A DNA stretch of 64,000 nucleotides from JBAXGW01 sp037139195 (GCA_037139195.1 JBAXGW010000002.1:1-64000); one strand, 5' to 3'. Numbered from the stretch's first letter, positions 10,503-20,242 are shown. Notes: a model not told the origin generated them from the sequence alone. A program made the numbers and translations.

Positions 10503-11924
10503 ATGGAAAATTATAAAATTTACGTTGCTGGCAGATTTATTGAAACACCAAGCAATTTAATTGTAGAAAATCCGCATACTAAAGAAAAATTTGCATCAAC
10601 TTTTATTGGAAACGAAGAAACGCTAGAATTAGCAATTAATAAAGCTAAAACTATTGAAGAAGAAATGAGTTTGCTGTCTTCGTACGAAAAATATCAAATT
10701 TTGATGTTTATTTCAAATTCATTAAAAGAAGACAGAGAAAGAATTGGGGCAGTTATAGCTCAAGAAGCGGGAAAACCTATTGCCCTTGCTATTGGAGAAG
10801 TTGACCGTACCGCTCAAACATTTTTGGTTGCAGCAGAAGAAGCAAAACGCATTCCAGGAGAATATATGAGTATCGACTGGACAATGGCAGGCAAAGGAAA
10901 AGAGGCTTGGATTAAATACTTCCCAATAGGACTAGTTTCGGGGATTTCACCGTTTAACTTCCCTCTTAATCTTGCCGCACATAAAATAGCACCTGCAATA
11001 GCAGCTGGTTGCCCAATAATATTAAAACCCGCAACTTCAACACCATTAGCTACTTTAGAATTAGCAAAAATAATTGACAAAACAACACTTCCAAAAGGAG
11101 CTGTATCAATAATTCCTATGGACAGAAAATCTGGAAATCTTTTAGTAACAGATGAGCGCTTCAAACTATTAACTTTTACAGGCTCACCAGAGGTTGGTTG
11201 GAAAATGAAGTCGGATGCAGGAAAGAAAAAAGTAGTATTAGAATTGGGCGGAAACGCTGGAGTTATTGTGTCAGATTCTGCGGATCTGTCTATTGCAGTG
11301 CCAAAATGCGTTGGTGGTGCTTTTGCCTATCAAGGTCAGGTATGCATACACACACAGCGAATTTTTGTTCATGAAAATATTTTCAATCAATTTATTGAAC
11401 AATTTATTAATGCTACATCGCTTATTAAAGAAGGAAGTCCATTAGATAAAGAAGCTGGAATCACCTCAATGATTGACGAGTGGAATGCAACGAGAGTTGA
11501 AGAATGGGTGAACGAAGCTATTTCAGATGGGGCAATATTATTGCATGGAGGAAAAAGAAGAAATGCCTTTTTTGAACCGACAGTGCTAACAAATACAAAA
11601 AAACAGATGAAAGTTAACTGTTGTGAAGTATTTGGTCCTGTCGTTACAATTGAAAAATACAATAATTTTGAAAGTGTTGTCAATTTGGTTAATGAAACTG
11701 AATTTGGATTACAGGCAGGTGTTTTTACCGACCGCTTGTCTGAAATGAATTTTGCATTTCAAAAGATAGAAGCAGGAGGCGTAATTATTAATGACGTTCC
11801 AACTTTTAGAGTCGATCACATGCCTTATGGTGGAATTAAAAATTCTGGACTAGGACGTGAAGGATTAAAATACGCAATTTTTGATATGCTTGAGCCTAAA
11901 ATACTTGTAAAAAACATAATTTAA
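10503..11924 (+). CDS. NAD(P)-dependent aldehyde dehydrogenase
   Basis: Complete ALDH-superfamily enzyme (473 aa) that oxidises an aldehyde to the acid in the cytoplasm. Catalytic Cys281 lies in YQGQVCIHTQ. General-base Glu247 lies in VLELGGNAG. The oxyanion Asn152 lies in SPFNFPLN. The Rossmann site is visible around LLTFTGSPEVG. The C-terminal signature PYGGIKNSGLGREG suits the succinate-semialdehyde / lactaldehyde / non-phosphorylating GAPDH branch, but substrate cannot be fixed from sequence. It has its own -7 element, and the second anchor-J gene follows after only 24 bp with no terminator. The enzyme and the surface protein are therefore probably on one transcript, which is an odd pairing. 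Confidence 0.9.
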   Translation: MENYKIYVAGRFIETPSNLIVENPHTKEKFASTFIGNEETLELAINKAKTIEEEMSLLSSYEKYQILMFISNSLKEDRERIGAVIAQEAGKPIALAIGEVDRTAQTFLVAAEEAKRIPGEYMSIDWTMAGKGKEAWIKYFPIGLVSGISPFNFPLNLAAHKIAPAIAAGCPIILKPATSTPLATLELAKIIDKTTLPKGAVSIIPMDRKSGNLLVTDERFKLLTFTGSPEVGWKMKSDAGKKKVVLELGGNAGVIVSDSADLSIAVPKCVGGAFAYQGQVCIHTQRIFVHENIFNQFIEQFINATSLIKEGSPLDKEAGITSMIDEWNATRVEEWVNEAISDGAILLHGGKRRNAFFEPTVLTNTKKQMKVNCCEVFGPVVTIEKYNNFESVVNLVNETEFGLQAGVFTDRLSEMNFAFQKIEAGGVIINDVPTFRVDHMPYGGIKNSGLGREGLKYAIFDMLEPKILVKNII

Positions 11925-11948
11925 TAAAACCCACCAAAACCCTAAATA

Positions 11949-14456
11949 ATGAAACAATCAATCATTTTATTAATCTTTCTAGTTTTTTCAATTTCGATTG
12001 AAGCCCAGATTAAAAGACCTTCTGACTCAAAGCTCGAAATTGTGGATTTTAAGAACAACAAACCCCAATGCAATACTAACAATTTGCGAACGACTTCAAT
12101 TTTTACAGAAAACTTTCAAAATGGCATGCCTAGTAATTTCACATTAATAAATAATGATGGTTCTACTCCAAACGATTCAATATTTGGTAATAAAGCATGG
12201 ATTATTATGGAAAACGAACAGTTATTAGGCGATAGTGTTGCAGCAAGTACTTCTTGGTATACCTCAGGCGTTAAGATTGCGGATGATTGGATGATAACAC
12301 CAGCAATAACTATTATTGAAGGTTGTGCACTAAGTTGGAATGCAATGGCAATTCAAGCAGAATATCCTGATGGTTATGAAGTAAAAATTTCCACAACTGG
12401 CTTACAAATTACTGACTTTACTACTAATTTAATTTCTGTTGCTCAAGAATTTCCAAATTGGACAAAAAGAACAGTTGATTTATCAGCATATCAGGGTCAA
12501 ACTGTTTATATAGCATTTAGAAATAATTCTAATGATATGAACATGCTATTTATTGATGATATCGAGGTATATCAAAAGAATCCGTTTGATGTTACAATTA
12601 ATAAAATAGATTATAGTCCATATAATGAGTATCCAATAATACCAATTAAAATAGCTCGACCCATATATTTTAAAACGGATATTATTAATAGTGGAATTGA
12701 TGCAGTTTCAACTGTATCATTTGATCTTAGTGTTCCAAAAGAAAATTTCACTGCTAACAGGTCTGTTAGCAGTGGCTTAGGAGCTGTAGACACCCTTTAT
12801 AGTATAACACAAACAAATCCATTAATTGTTGATATCACAGATACATTGAAAGCTTTTTATAATGTTTCTATTTCAGAAAATGAAAACAATTTAACCGACA
12901 ACATCGATTCTCTTTCATTAGTAGTATCAGATAGTGTTATGGCTAGAGATTTAGATAACTTTCAAAGTTATTTAGGATTTAAAAATTTCACAGGATTTTT
13001 AGGACAAGTATTTGAATTAAAAACCGCTGATACTTTAACCTCTGTTTCATTTAATTTAAGGCTACCAACTATGGGTGATAGCTGTAAAGTGCAAATATGG
13101 CATATTGGAGCAACAGACACGACTTTAGTTGCTTCGTCTTTCAACTATATAATCCCTAGTTCTAATTCTAATTGGTATTCTGTCGGGATTGATGGCAATT
13201 ATTTTGTACTTGAAGCAAATGAAAAATATATTATTGGGGTTAGACAATCCTCTGTTAATAGTTTAACATTAGGAGCAACTAAAGATTTCTTTAATCCAAA
13301 TACGACAGTTTATAGAGTTGATAATTCTGATTGGAGAACTGTTGAATATTCAAATTTTCTTGTTTCATTTGGAGTAAGACTTAATTTTGGTGCCGTTAAA
13401 CCTTTGCCTCCAATTGATGTAGCAATAAAATCGGTTTACGGACCATTTTCCTCTTGTAATATGGGATCTGAAACAATTTCAGCATTAATTAAAAATTATG
13501 GGGCAACTCCAATAAATAATTTCCCCATAAAAATGAATGTAGATGGAACCATAATATCAGAAACTGTTTCGGCTACAATTAATAGTTTAGGTACATATAT
13601 GTTTACCTTTTCAACCCTAGCTGATTTATCAACAGATGGTTTGCACACAATAATTGTATATAGCAACGTTGCAAATGATGCTGACCTGAAAAATGATACA
13701 GCAGAATTTTATGTTACAAAAATGCTTCCTAAAAATATTCCTTACACTATGGGGTTTGAATCTACTGAAAGTTTGGACGGTTGGTCGGTAATAGATGCAA
13801 ATAATGATGGAAGCACATGGACTGTTGATACTTTGGTAAATTCAGGGTATCAAAGCTCAGGGTATGCTCAGTATTCATATAGCCAAATTAATGCCGCTAA
13901 TGACATGTTACTAACTACTTGTATAAATTTCGAATCAGCAAAAACATACACTTTAAGTTTTGCCTGTAAAGCTCAGGGAGCAACTTATAAAGAAAAAATG
14001 AAAGTATATTTAATGAATAGTCAAAATATAAATGATACAGTTTTCAAAATTATTGATTTGAACCAAATTTCAAACACGGTTTATCTAATAAAAACTAAGC
14101 AGTTTAATGTTCCAACTGATGGAAGTTATTATATTGGATTCAAAGCCTATTCGGATTCAAACAAATATTATATTCGTTTAGATGAGATTTCTATTACAGA
14201 AACTACTGGTATAAATGAAAAAACAATTCCATTTATTTCAATTTATCCTAATCCAGCAAGGGAACAATTAAATATAGATTGCAATCAAACAATTATTGCT
14301 ATTAGTATTTCCAATTCAATTGGGCAAGTTGTTAAAGACCAGTCAGTCAATTTCCCTTCTGCACAGGTAAATACGGATTCATTAAACAAAGGAATCTATT
14401 TTGTAAAAGTAAGAACCGCTAATTCTACTTCTACTCAAAAAATAATAATTCAATAA
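11949..14456 (+). CDS. T9SS-secreted choice-of-anchor J protein, paralogue 2
   Basis: Paralogue of the protein at 7854, with the same length (835 aa) and domain order. It has a signal peptide ending SIEAQ, an N-terminal anchor-J domain (shared NFQNGMPSNFTLI-type start and DDWMITPAITI core), a CARDB-like middle, a second anchor-J-like domain (MGFESTESLDGWSVIDANND), and a type A sorting domain (ISIYPNPAREQLNID ... GIYFVKV ... KIIIQ). The two proteins align along their whole length but differ at many residues, so the duplication is not recent. The gene directly follows the aldehyde dehydrogenase (24-bp gap) and ends at a strong convergent terminator. It is presumably a surface adhesin or accessory protein, with no enzymatic motif seen. 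Confidence 0.88.
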   Translation: MKQSIILLIFLVFSISIEAQIKRPSDSKLEIVDFKNNKPQCNTNNLRTTSIFTENFQNGMPSNFTLINNDGSTPNDSIFGNKAWIIMENEQLLGDSVAASTSWYTSGVKIADDWMITPAITIIEGCALSWNAMAIQAEYPDGYEVKISTTGLQITDFTTNLISVAQEFPNWTKRTVDLSAYQGQTVYIAFRNNSNDMNMLFIDDIEVYQKNPFDVTINKIDYSPYNEYPIIPIKIARPIYFKTDIINSGIDAVSTVSFDLSVPKENFTANRSVSSGLGAVDTLYSITQTNPLIVDITDTLKAFYNVSISENENNLTDNIDSLSLVVSDSVMARDLDNFQSYLGFKNFTGFLGQVFELKTADTLTSVSFNLRLPTMGDSCKVQIWHIGATDTTLVASSFNYIIPSSNSNWYSVGIDGNYFVLEANEKYIIGVRQSSVNSLTLGATKDFFNPNTTVYRVDNSDWRTVEYSNFLVSFGVRLNFGAVKPLPPIDVAIKSVYGPFSSCNMGSETISALIKNYGATPINNFPIKMNVDGTIISETVSATINSLGTYMFTFSTLADLSTDGLHTIIVYSNVANDADLKNDTAEFYVTKMLPKNIPYTMGFESTESLDGWSVIDANNDGSTWTVDTLVNSGYQSSGYAQYSYSQINAANDMLLTTCINFESAKTYTLSFACKAQGATYKEKMKVYLMNSQNINDTVFKIIDLNQISNTVYLIKTKQFNVPTDGSYYIGFKAYSDSNKYYIRLDEISITETTGINEKTIPFISIYPNPAREQLNIDCNQTIIAISISNSIGQVVKDQSVNFPSAQVNTDSLNKGIYFVKVRTANSTSTQKIIIQ

Positions 14457-14464
14457 TAAGGCTA

Positions 14465-14507
14465 TTAAAAAACGAGGTGTTTAAAAAGTAAACTTTTTAA
14501 ACACCTC
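14465..14507. terminator. Convergent, mainly minus-strand terminator
   Basis: A perfect 16-bp inverted repeat (14474-14489 and 14492-14507) lies between convergent genes. The T tract is on the minus side (A run 14467-14472), so it best serves glnA and also forms the 3' end of the plus-strand gene. Confidence 0.8.
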
Positions 14508-14534
14508 TGATTATCTTATTAATTTCCTTTGGAT

Positions 14535-16037
14535 TTAACAATGCAAGTATAATTCAACTAATTGACGTATTTCATCGTGTTTGCCATATAAACGTTCACT
14601 TAGATTTTTGTCGTCATAAGATTTGAGCATATCAACAGTGCCATCAAGGAATATTTTAGGGAAAACATCGTACTGCAAATAATTAGACTCTTGCTCAATA
14701 AGCTTTTCAGCCGAGTCCCAACAAGAAATTGGCAATTGATCTAAGCTGTCGCATTTTTCTTTATGCTTGTCATCGAAAATATTTACATCTACATATAAAT
14801 CTTCTGCTTTTTTCAATGCATCTTTCATTTCCAAACCATGACGAACACCAACTACTAATCCTGCTAACAATAAGTATATGTTTGCAGATCCATCAGGACA
14901 ACGAAATTCGAAAGTTTGTTTTTCTGCAAGTTCCATTGGTTCAACCTTTGCATTTGGATTTGCTATATTTATCATTTCTGATGCTTTACCACTCCAACCC
15001 AATGGAACACGAACTAATACTGAACGGTTTCTATCGCCCCAGCAAATGTTGGTTGGGGCTTCTTGATGAGGAACCAATCGTAAGTATGAAGTTGGAATAG
15101 TATTTCCAAAAGCAGTTAATGATGGAGATAGATCCAATATACCAGCTATTGCACTCTTAGCTTCATCAGTTAATTCTCCGTTTCTTTGTGTAGCTGTTTT
15201 TCCATCCTTCATTAAGCGCATGTGAACATGTAAGCCACTTCCAGCTTTTCCAACCGTAATTTTAGGTGCAAAACTAATGTTTACACCATATTTATAGCCA
15301 TACATACGTATTATCCATTTCGCAATTAGCAATTGATCCGCAGCATCTTCAATATTTGTTGGCAAAAACTCAATTTCATTTTGTTCGTGGTAATATATAC
15401 CTTGAGTGAAGTTTCCAACTTCCGAATGTCCATATTTTATAAGTCCACCAGCTTGAGCAATAGCTTGCATAGCGTCAACACGTAGAGATTCGAATTTAGT
15501 AAATGGATAAGATTCGTGGTAACCCTTTTGGTCGCGAGCTGGATAAAAATTATTGTTTTCAGCAATAACGTAATACTCTAACTCTCCCATTGCATCAAGA
15601 GTGTATCCTGTTTTTTCCTTTAAGGTATCATGAGCCTTTTTTAAAATATAATCAGGTGAGCCAGTAAATGGTTTGCCATCTTTGTCAAAATAAGCACATA
15701 AAATATCTAGCGTAGGAATAGTAGCAAAAGGATTTAAAAAAGCAGTTTTGAATTTAGGCACAACATATAAATCGCTCTTCCCCGATTCAACATAGCTAAA
15801 TAAACTAGATCCATCAACGCGTTCTCCAGTAGAAAGTAAGGTATCTAAATGTTTTTTACTTGAAATAATAAAATTTAAAGTTTTCAATCTGCCATCACCA
15901 CCAACATAACGGAAATTTATCATTTTAATACCTTTGTCTTCAATGTATTTAATGATATCTTCTTTTGTAAAAGTGTTTGCTGGTTTGCCAAGATACTGAA
16001 CCAATTGGTTGGGATTAAGTGCTAATTCAGTTTTCAT
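14535..16037 (-). CDS. glnA: Glutamine synthetase (type I-like)
   Basis: ATP-dependent ligation of ammonia to glutamate. A beta-grasp N-terminal domain (about 25-120, with YVGGDGRLKTLNF and GERVDGSSLF) precedes the catalytic domain. The metal/substrate signature is MGELEYYVIAE, the ATP-site region is KAGSGLHVHM, and the glutamate-binding segment is PHQEAPTNICWGDRNRS. At 500 aa it matches Bacteroidota GS family members, which are slightly longer than enterobacterial GlnA. I do not recognise the adenylylation-site tyrosine context of enteric GlnA. It is monocistronic, with a good promoter about 26 bp upstream and its own terminator. Confidence 0.92.
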   Translation of the reverse strand: MKTELALNPNQLVQYLGKPANTFTKEDIIKYIEDKGIKMINFRYVGGDGRLKTLNFIISSKKHLDTLLSTGERVDGSSLFSYVESGKSDLYVVPKFKTAFLNPFATIPTLDILCAYFDKDGKPFTGSPDYILKKAHDTLKEKTGYTLDAMGELEYYVIAENNNFYPARDQKGYHESYPFTKFESLRVDAMQAIAQAGGLIKYGHSEVGNFTQGIYYHEQNEIEFLPTNIEDAADQLLIAKWIIRMYGYKYGVNISFAPKITVGKAGSGLHVHMRLMKDGKTATQRNGELTDEAKSAIAGILDLSPSLTAFGNTIPTSYLRLVPHQEAPTNICWGDRNRSVLVRVPLGWSGKASEMINIANPNAKVEPMELAEKQTFEFRCPDGSANIYLLLAGLVVGVRHGLEMKDALKKAEDLYVDVNIFDDKHKEKCDSLDQLPISCWDSAEKLIEQESNYLQYDVFPKIFLDGTVDMLKSYDDKNLSERLYGKHDEIRQLVELYLHC

Positions 16038-16062
16038 AAAAATAGATAATTTAAATTTCTTG

Positions 16063-16094
16063 CAAAGATGTAAACTAGAAACTGAAAATGCAAC
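16063..16094 (-). promoter_or_regulatory. Promoter of glnA
   Basis: On the minus strand GTTG (16091-16094) lies exactly 20 bp before CATCTTTG (16063-16070), one mismatch from TTTG-N20-TAnnTTTG. The predicted start gives a leader of about 20 nt. Confidence 0.6.
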
Positions 16095-16260
16095 TCTTTT
16101 AACTAAAAGTTTGATTTTTTTTTAGAAAAAAGTTAAAGCTAATACAATTTAGGTCTCAAAAATGCTAAATACAATTAAAATAATTGACTAAATTTTACTC
16201 AATTCATCACTTTTTTGGATCTATTTAAAAAGATACTTTGAGAAAAATAAATCTTAATTA

Positions 16261-17412
16261 TTATTTTATATTTAATCTTGATTGATATTTTAAAATATTT
16301 TTAAGCAAAGGCTCAACAGTGATAAGTAATACAATGTCAGGTTTTTCTTTTTGTATTATTTCTTCATTAAGTTTGTATTGCCAGGCATCAAAAATTTTAA
16401 CACTGCGACTAAATTCTTCAGAAATAAAGGGGAAAATAGAATAACCAAAAGAATCAGAAATGATTAGAATCTTAGGATTTTTAGAGCCTATAATTTCTTT
16501 TACATTTTCATAATCCCAAGAATAAGGAAAGCCTTCTGTCACTTTATACCCAGCCTTAGCAGCGTCAACAGCTTTGAAATTAGGCTTTCTTACAAGTTTG
16601 TATTCAAATTCTTTAAAACTTTTTAAGTTAGAAAGCATATTTGCTATATTACCTTGATGTGTTTTATCGCTTATTAACAAATCATAATCTGAAATAGGCA
16701 ATTGATTTACTTTCGGGAAATCTAAATGAATTCTTTTTAGCACTTCATTTGAAGCATAAAAAGCACCTAATTCGGTCCAATGGTTGTCCAATTTGTAATA
16801 AAGATTTTCTTTTTTTGTATTTATTAATGCATTAGAAATATCAATAGGTTTAACATTTGAGTTTAAATTAAGATATTCAATAAGTTGTTCACCCCAAGAT
16901 TGATTATTAATTTTGAATATATTATTTGGCATTTTATTTGAATAAATATTAGCTTTGTTAGGAGCAATCATAAAATAGAATTTGCCCCCATTATTTTCGA
17001 TATATTTTTTTCGATATTCTAGTTCTAATTTAAATTCCTCAAGATCTTTTTGATTAAAGCTATTTTTTCCTCTATAAGCATCAAGTTCATTCCCCGCTAA
17101 AAAGAGCCAACCATCTTTGCCAAAAATTACTTGGTCGGGAATGGGAGATTTTTCGAATGCATAAATATTTAGGAGATTATAGTATTTTATCATTAAAGAA
17201 CGAATGGTAAAATTATCACTATAATATTTTTCATATAAAGGGGGATATGGATCTAAAAGATTAAAATTTAGCTGAGGTTTTGAAGCCATTTTTCTGTTTT
17301 CATTACTAGGTATATCCTTTATTAAGCTAAACCTGCTATTGATTAAAGGGAAAGATATTATAACAATAAATATTGTTGAAATAAAATAAACTCTAAATTT
17401 ATTATTTGTCAT
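16261..17412 (-). CDS. AlgX/AlgJ-like SGNH-fold acyltransferase or acetylesterase partner of MBOAT
   Basis: Single N-terminal membrane anchor (YFISTIFIVIISFPLI), then a periplasmic SGNH-like domain of the alginate O-acetylation (AlgX/AlgJ) type. Visible motifs are FGKDGWLFLAGN near the N-terminus, KLDNHWTELGA (the Asp/His-bearing DHHW-like motif) and ILIISDSFGYSIF, which carries the catalytic serine block. In known systems this protein takes acetyl groups moved across the membrane by an MBOAT partner and transfers them to an exopolysaccharide. The MBOAT gene lies immediately upstream. The ATG at 17412 is chosen because it starts 1 nt after the MBOAT stop. An in-frame ATG at 17454 would add 14 residues inside that gene. 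Confidence 0.83.
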   Translation of the reverse strand: MTNNKFRVYFISTIFIVIISFPLINSRFSLIKDIPSNENRKMASKPQLNFNLLDPYPPLYEKYYSDNFTIRSLMIKYYNLLNIYAFEKSPIPDQVIFGKDGWLFLAGNELDAYRGKNSFNQKDLEEFKLELEYRKKYIENNGGKFYFMIAPNKANIYSNKMPNNIFKINNQSWGEQLIEYLNLNSNVKPIDISNALINTKKENLYYKLDNHWTELGAFYASNEVLKRIHLDFPKVNQLPISDYDLLISDKTHQGNIANMLSNLKSFKEFEYKLVRKPNFKAVDAAKAGYKVTEGFPYSWDYENVKEIIGSKNPKILIISDSFGYSIFPFISEEFSRSVKIFDAWQYKLNEEIIQKEKPDIVLLITVEPLLKNILKYQSRLNIK

Positions 17413-17413
17413 A

Positions 17414-18862
17414 CTAAAATTTATAATATATAAATGGATTATAAGTGCCGGCAATAAGATACATTGAACAAACTATAAGAATTGATGCATAAAACGTTGT
17501 TGAAACTACATCAAAAACATATGAAAAACATTTTGATTTTCTATTTCCTGTTGAAAAATATATTTCAAATTTATCTCCAATATATTTAAACGCACCAAAT
17601 GCACCCAGAACTGCTATAATGAATGCTAAATACAACTCAGTATTCATAAAATTAAAAAATAATTCTAATTGCTGGTTGTCCCATTTAAAATTAAACATTG
17701 CTTTCCAAAAACTCATTGCAGAATTAATTGTTTCAGATCTAAATAATACCCATGCAAACATTACAACAATAAGTGTGTATATGTTTGCAATAGGTTTCCA
17801 AATTTGGTTTAATATTTTTTCAAGCCCTAATTTTTCGAGAATCATAAAAAATCCATGGAATAACCCCCAAACTACAAAAGTCCAACTTGCACCATGCCAA
17901 AATCCAGTGAGAAAAAAAACTAATAAAAGGTTAATTAAAGTTCTGCTATGTTTCACGCGATTGCCCCCCAAAGGTATATATACATAATCTCTAAAAAAAG
18001 ATGATAATGATATGTGCCATCTTCTCCAAAAATCTTTTACTGATTTTGCGACGTAAGGAAAATTGAAGTTTTCTGAAAATTCAAACCCAAACATACGACC
18101 TAATCCTATTGCCATGTCAGAATATCCAGAAAAATCATAATATATTTGCAACGAATAGCATATAATTCCTAGCCATGCATTAGCTGCATTTAAATCTGTT
18201 ATATTGCTCGTAAAAATATCATCAGCTACACTTGCAAAGATATTTGCTAATAAAACTTTTTTACCCAATCCAATCAGAAATCTTTCAACCCCAGAAGAAA
18301 ACCTTGCAAGGGTGTGGTTTCTATTTCGAAGCTGTTGCCAAACATCACTATATCTAATAATTGGACCAGCAATAAGTTGGGAGAACATACAAATATATAA
18401 AGACAAATCAAATATATTACGCTGAGCAGTTGTTTTTCCTCTGTAAATATCTATCAAATAGGATAATGCATGAAAAGTATAAAATGATATCCCAATTGGT
18501 AAAATTATGTGAGATTCATGAATTGTTGGAATTGATATTTTGCCAAACAGTTCATTTAAATTTAATATTATGAAATTTAGATATTTAAATATACCTAAAA
18601 TAATTAAGTTTGTTGATGTCCCTATTATTAACCACCTATGACCTTTATGAGTATTTAAGTTTTTTTGGATTTTTAAACCAAAAATAAAATTTAATATTAT
18701 TGAGACAATAAGAATCAATGTAAAGCTAACGCCTCCCCAAGCAAAAAAGATTAAACTAGCAAACAAAAGCCAATTATTTTTGTATTTTGTCGGAAATAAA
18801 TAATATCCCAGTAAGGTTAAAGGAAGAAATAAATATAAAAAAATTGTTGAACTAAATAGCAT
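17414..18862 (-). CDS. MBOAT family membrane O-acyltransferase (AlgI/DltB-like)
   Basis: Polytopic inner-membrane protein of 482 aa with about ten hydrophobic helices. Signature segments are DFWRRWHISLSSFFRDYVYI and LTGFWHGASWTFVVWGLFHG; the histidine of FWHGA is the expected catalytic residue. MBOAT proteins move an acyl group (usually acetyl) from cytoplasmic acyl-CoA across the membrane. The AlgX-like gene starts 1 nt after its stop, so the two form a translationally coupled O-acetylation pair, probably for a surface polysaccharide. No glycan biosynthesis genes lie nearby, so the acceptor is unknown. Confidence 0.9.
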   Translation of the reverse strand: MLFSSTIFLYLFLPLTLLGYYLFPTKYKNNWLLFASLIFFAWGGVSFTLILIVSIILNFIFGLKIQKNLNTHKGHRWLIIGTSTNLIILGIFKYLNFIILNLNELFGKISIPTIHESHIILPIGISFYTFHALSYLIDIYRGKTTAQRNIFDLSLYICMFSQLIAGPIIRYSDVWQQLRNRNHTLARFSSGVERFLIGLGKKVLLANIFASVADDIFTSNITDLNAANAWLGIICYSLQIYYDFSGYSDMAIGLGRMFGFEFSENFNFPYVAKSVKDFWRRWHISLSSFFRDYVYIPLGGNRVKHSRTLINLLLVFFLTGFWHGASWTFVVWGLFHGFFMILEKLGLEKILNQIWKPIANIYTLIVVMFAWVLFRSETINSAMSFWKAMFNFKWDNQQLELFFNFMNTELYLAFIIAVLGAFGAFKYIGDKFEIYFSTGNRKSKCFSYVFDVVSTTFYASILIVCSMYLIAGTYNPFIYYKF

Positions 18863-18939
18863 ATTGTATGATTTATTTTTTTAACGATTGTAATTAAATA
18901 TTATTATGAATCTTGATAGTTTTTAATTTTATCAAATAT

Positions 18940-20193
18940 TCAATGTCTTATTTCCTTACTTGGATTAAAATAACCGTAAACTATTTCAGGGAATTCTTTT
19001 CTAATTTCCTTCATAAGTTTTTTTATTCCCATTGAATAGTGAGTTTCTGTTATACCCAGTCTATTCAAATACCATTCTTGAGAAAAGTTAAGATTCCTCC
19101 ACTGAATCATATTTATATTATTATCTGCAATCATTACTTTAAGAGCTTCAAACTCTTCAATAGTATCCGTTAATCCAGGAAAAACTAAATAGTTTATTGA
19201 AGTCCAAATTTTATTGTTTTTGGCTATAGCAAAGCTAGAAAGAACATCTTTAAACGAATAATTTTTTGGCAAGTTGAAGTTCATGTAATTAGATTCAACA
19301 AAACTATTCATTGTTATTCTTACGCTGTCGAGTCCTGCTTTACACATCAAATCCAATGCTTTGGGATTGCTCCCATTTGTGTTTAAATTAACAATCCCTT
19401 TCTTGGTTTTTTTGCGAATGAGTTTTATTGTATTTATTGTGGTTTCCCATTCCGAAAATGAATCTCCATTACAACAATGACCAAAAGAAACAATAGGTTG
19501 ACTTGCCTTTTCTAAATGTTGAATTGCTATCTCTGCAATTTCATCCGCATTGGGGGAAAAAGTACTGCAATTTTGATTAAAATCAGTTTCAAATAAAGAT
19601 GAGTTACAAGCTGAAGAAGTAGGCAATGGAATTTCAGATTTTCCTAGGAAAAAGTTTTGAGCAAAAGTACACAAATTTTGTTCTGCACACTCTTTTAAAT
19701 GAGCTAACAAAGTATTGTTCGAATTGTTTTCTAATGCTGTTTTTGCATTCTTAAAAGCTTTTTCAGGGTTAAAAGAAATTGAATCTTGTCGAGTATCAGA
19801 ATCAATCCGAATACATGTGGCGAAGAATTTTCCATCAAACCAAGCTACTGGTGTATATGAGAATGCAGGCAAACCTTTAGCATTAGCTTGTGTTGTATAT
19901 GCTGGCGTGTATAATTGCACATAAGCAGGAGCTAATAAAACGGCAACTGCGGTACCTTCGGTAGACTCTCTAAAAACACCATTTTTCATATCGAAACCAA
20001 TAGGAATTCTATTAGGCAAAAGGAAAAATTCGCTTCCTTCTGGCACTTCAATAAAATCTTTGGTCGACAATTTATGAGTTAAAGACCCTTCTTTTCCAGT
20101 AGCTTCGAGTGTTTCATCTTCAAAAATATTACCTTCGGTATCAGCAAAAACTAAGAAAGGAACTTTTTTTGGGTATTTGGGTGTATTTTTCAT
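18940..20193 (-). CDS. Radical-SAM-family protein lacking the CxxxCxxC cluster motif
   Basis: The overall pattern follows a roughly 420-residue radical SAM family. It has an N-terminal domain (PFLVFADTEGNIFEDE ... PEGSEFFLLPNRIP ... FDMKNG), a cysteine-bearing linker (HLKECAEQNLCTFAQ), then the SAM barrel (VSFGHCCNGDS, VNLNTNGSNP, GLDSVRITMNSF, NYLVFPGLTD). At the cluster-binding loop, where homologues have CNAxCxGC after PTS, this protein reads PTSSACNSSLFETDFNQNC (codons near 19567-19614). Only the first cysteine is in place. It may not bind a normal [4Fe-4S] cluster, and could be inactive or have a new role. The ATG at 20193 is preferred over 20256 because homology begins just after it. 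It is divergent from a lipoprotein gene. Confidence 0.65.
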   Translation of the reverse strand: MKNTPKYPKKVPFLVFADTEGNIFEDETLEATGKEGSLTHKLSTKDFIEVPEGSEFFLLPNRIPIGFDMKNGVFRESTEGTAVAVLLAPAYVQLYTPAYTTQANAKGLPAFSYTPVAWFDGKFFATCIRIDSDTRQDSISFNPEKAFKNAKTALENNSNNTLLAHLKECAEQNLCTFAQNFFLGKSEIPLPTSSACNSSLFETDFNQNCSTFSPNADEIAEIAIQHLEKASQPIVSFGHCCNGDSFSEWETTINTIKLIRKKTKKGIVNLNTNGSNPKALDLMCKAGLDSVRITMNSFVESNYMNFNLPKNYSFKDVLSSFAIAKNNKIWTSINYLVFPGLTDTIEEFEALKVMIADNNINMIQWRNLNFSQEWYLNRLGITETHYSMGIKKLMKEIRKEFPEIVYGYFNPSKEIRH

Positions 20194-20242
20194 TTTTCTT
20201 TTTGTATTTGACAAAAATACCGATTTTTTTATATATAGAAGA

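Noticed and set aside
10351..10560. Plus-strand frame overlapping the terminator and start of the aldehyde dehydrogenase
   Set aside because: It runs through the terminator hairpin and out of frame into the dehydrogenase gene.
17413..17454. Upstream ATG for the AlgX-like gene
   Set aside because: It would start inside the MBOAT coding region, while an ATG 1 nt after the MBOAT stop gives a proper membrane anchor.
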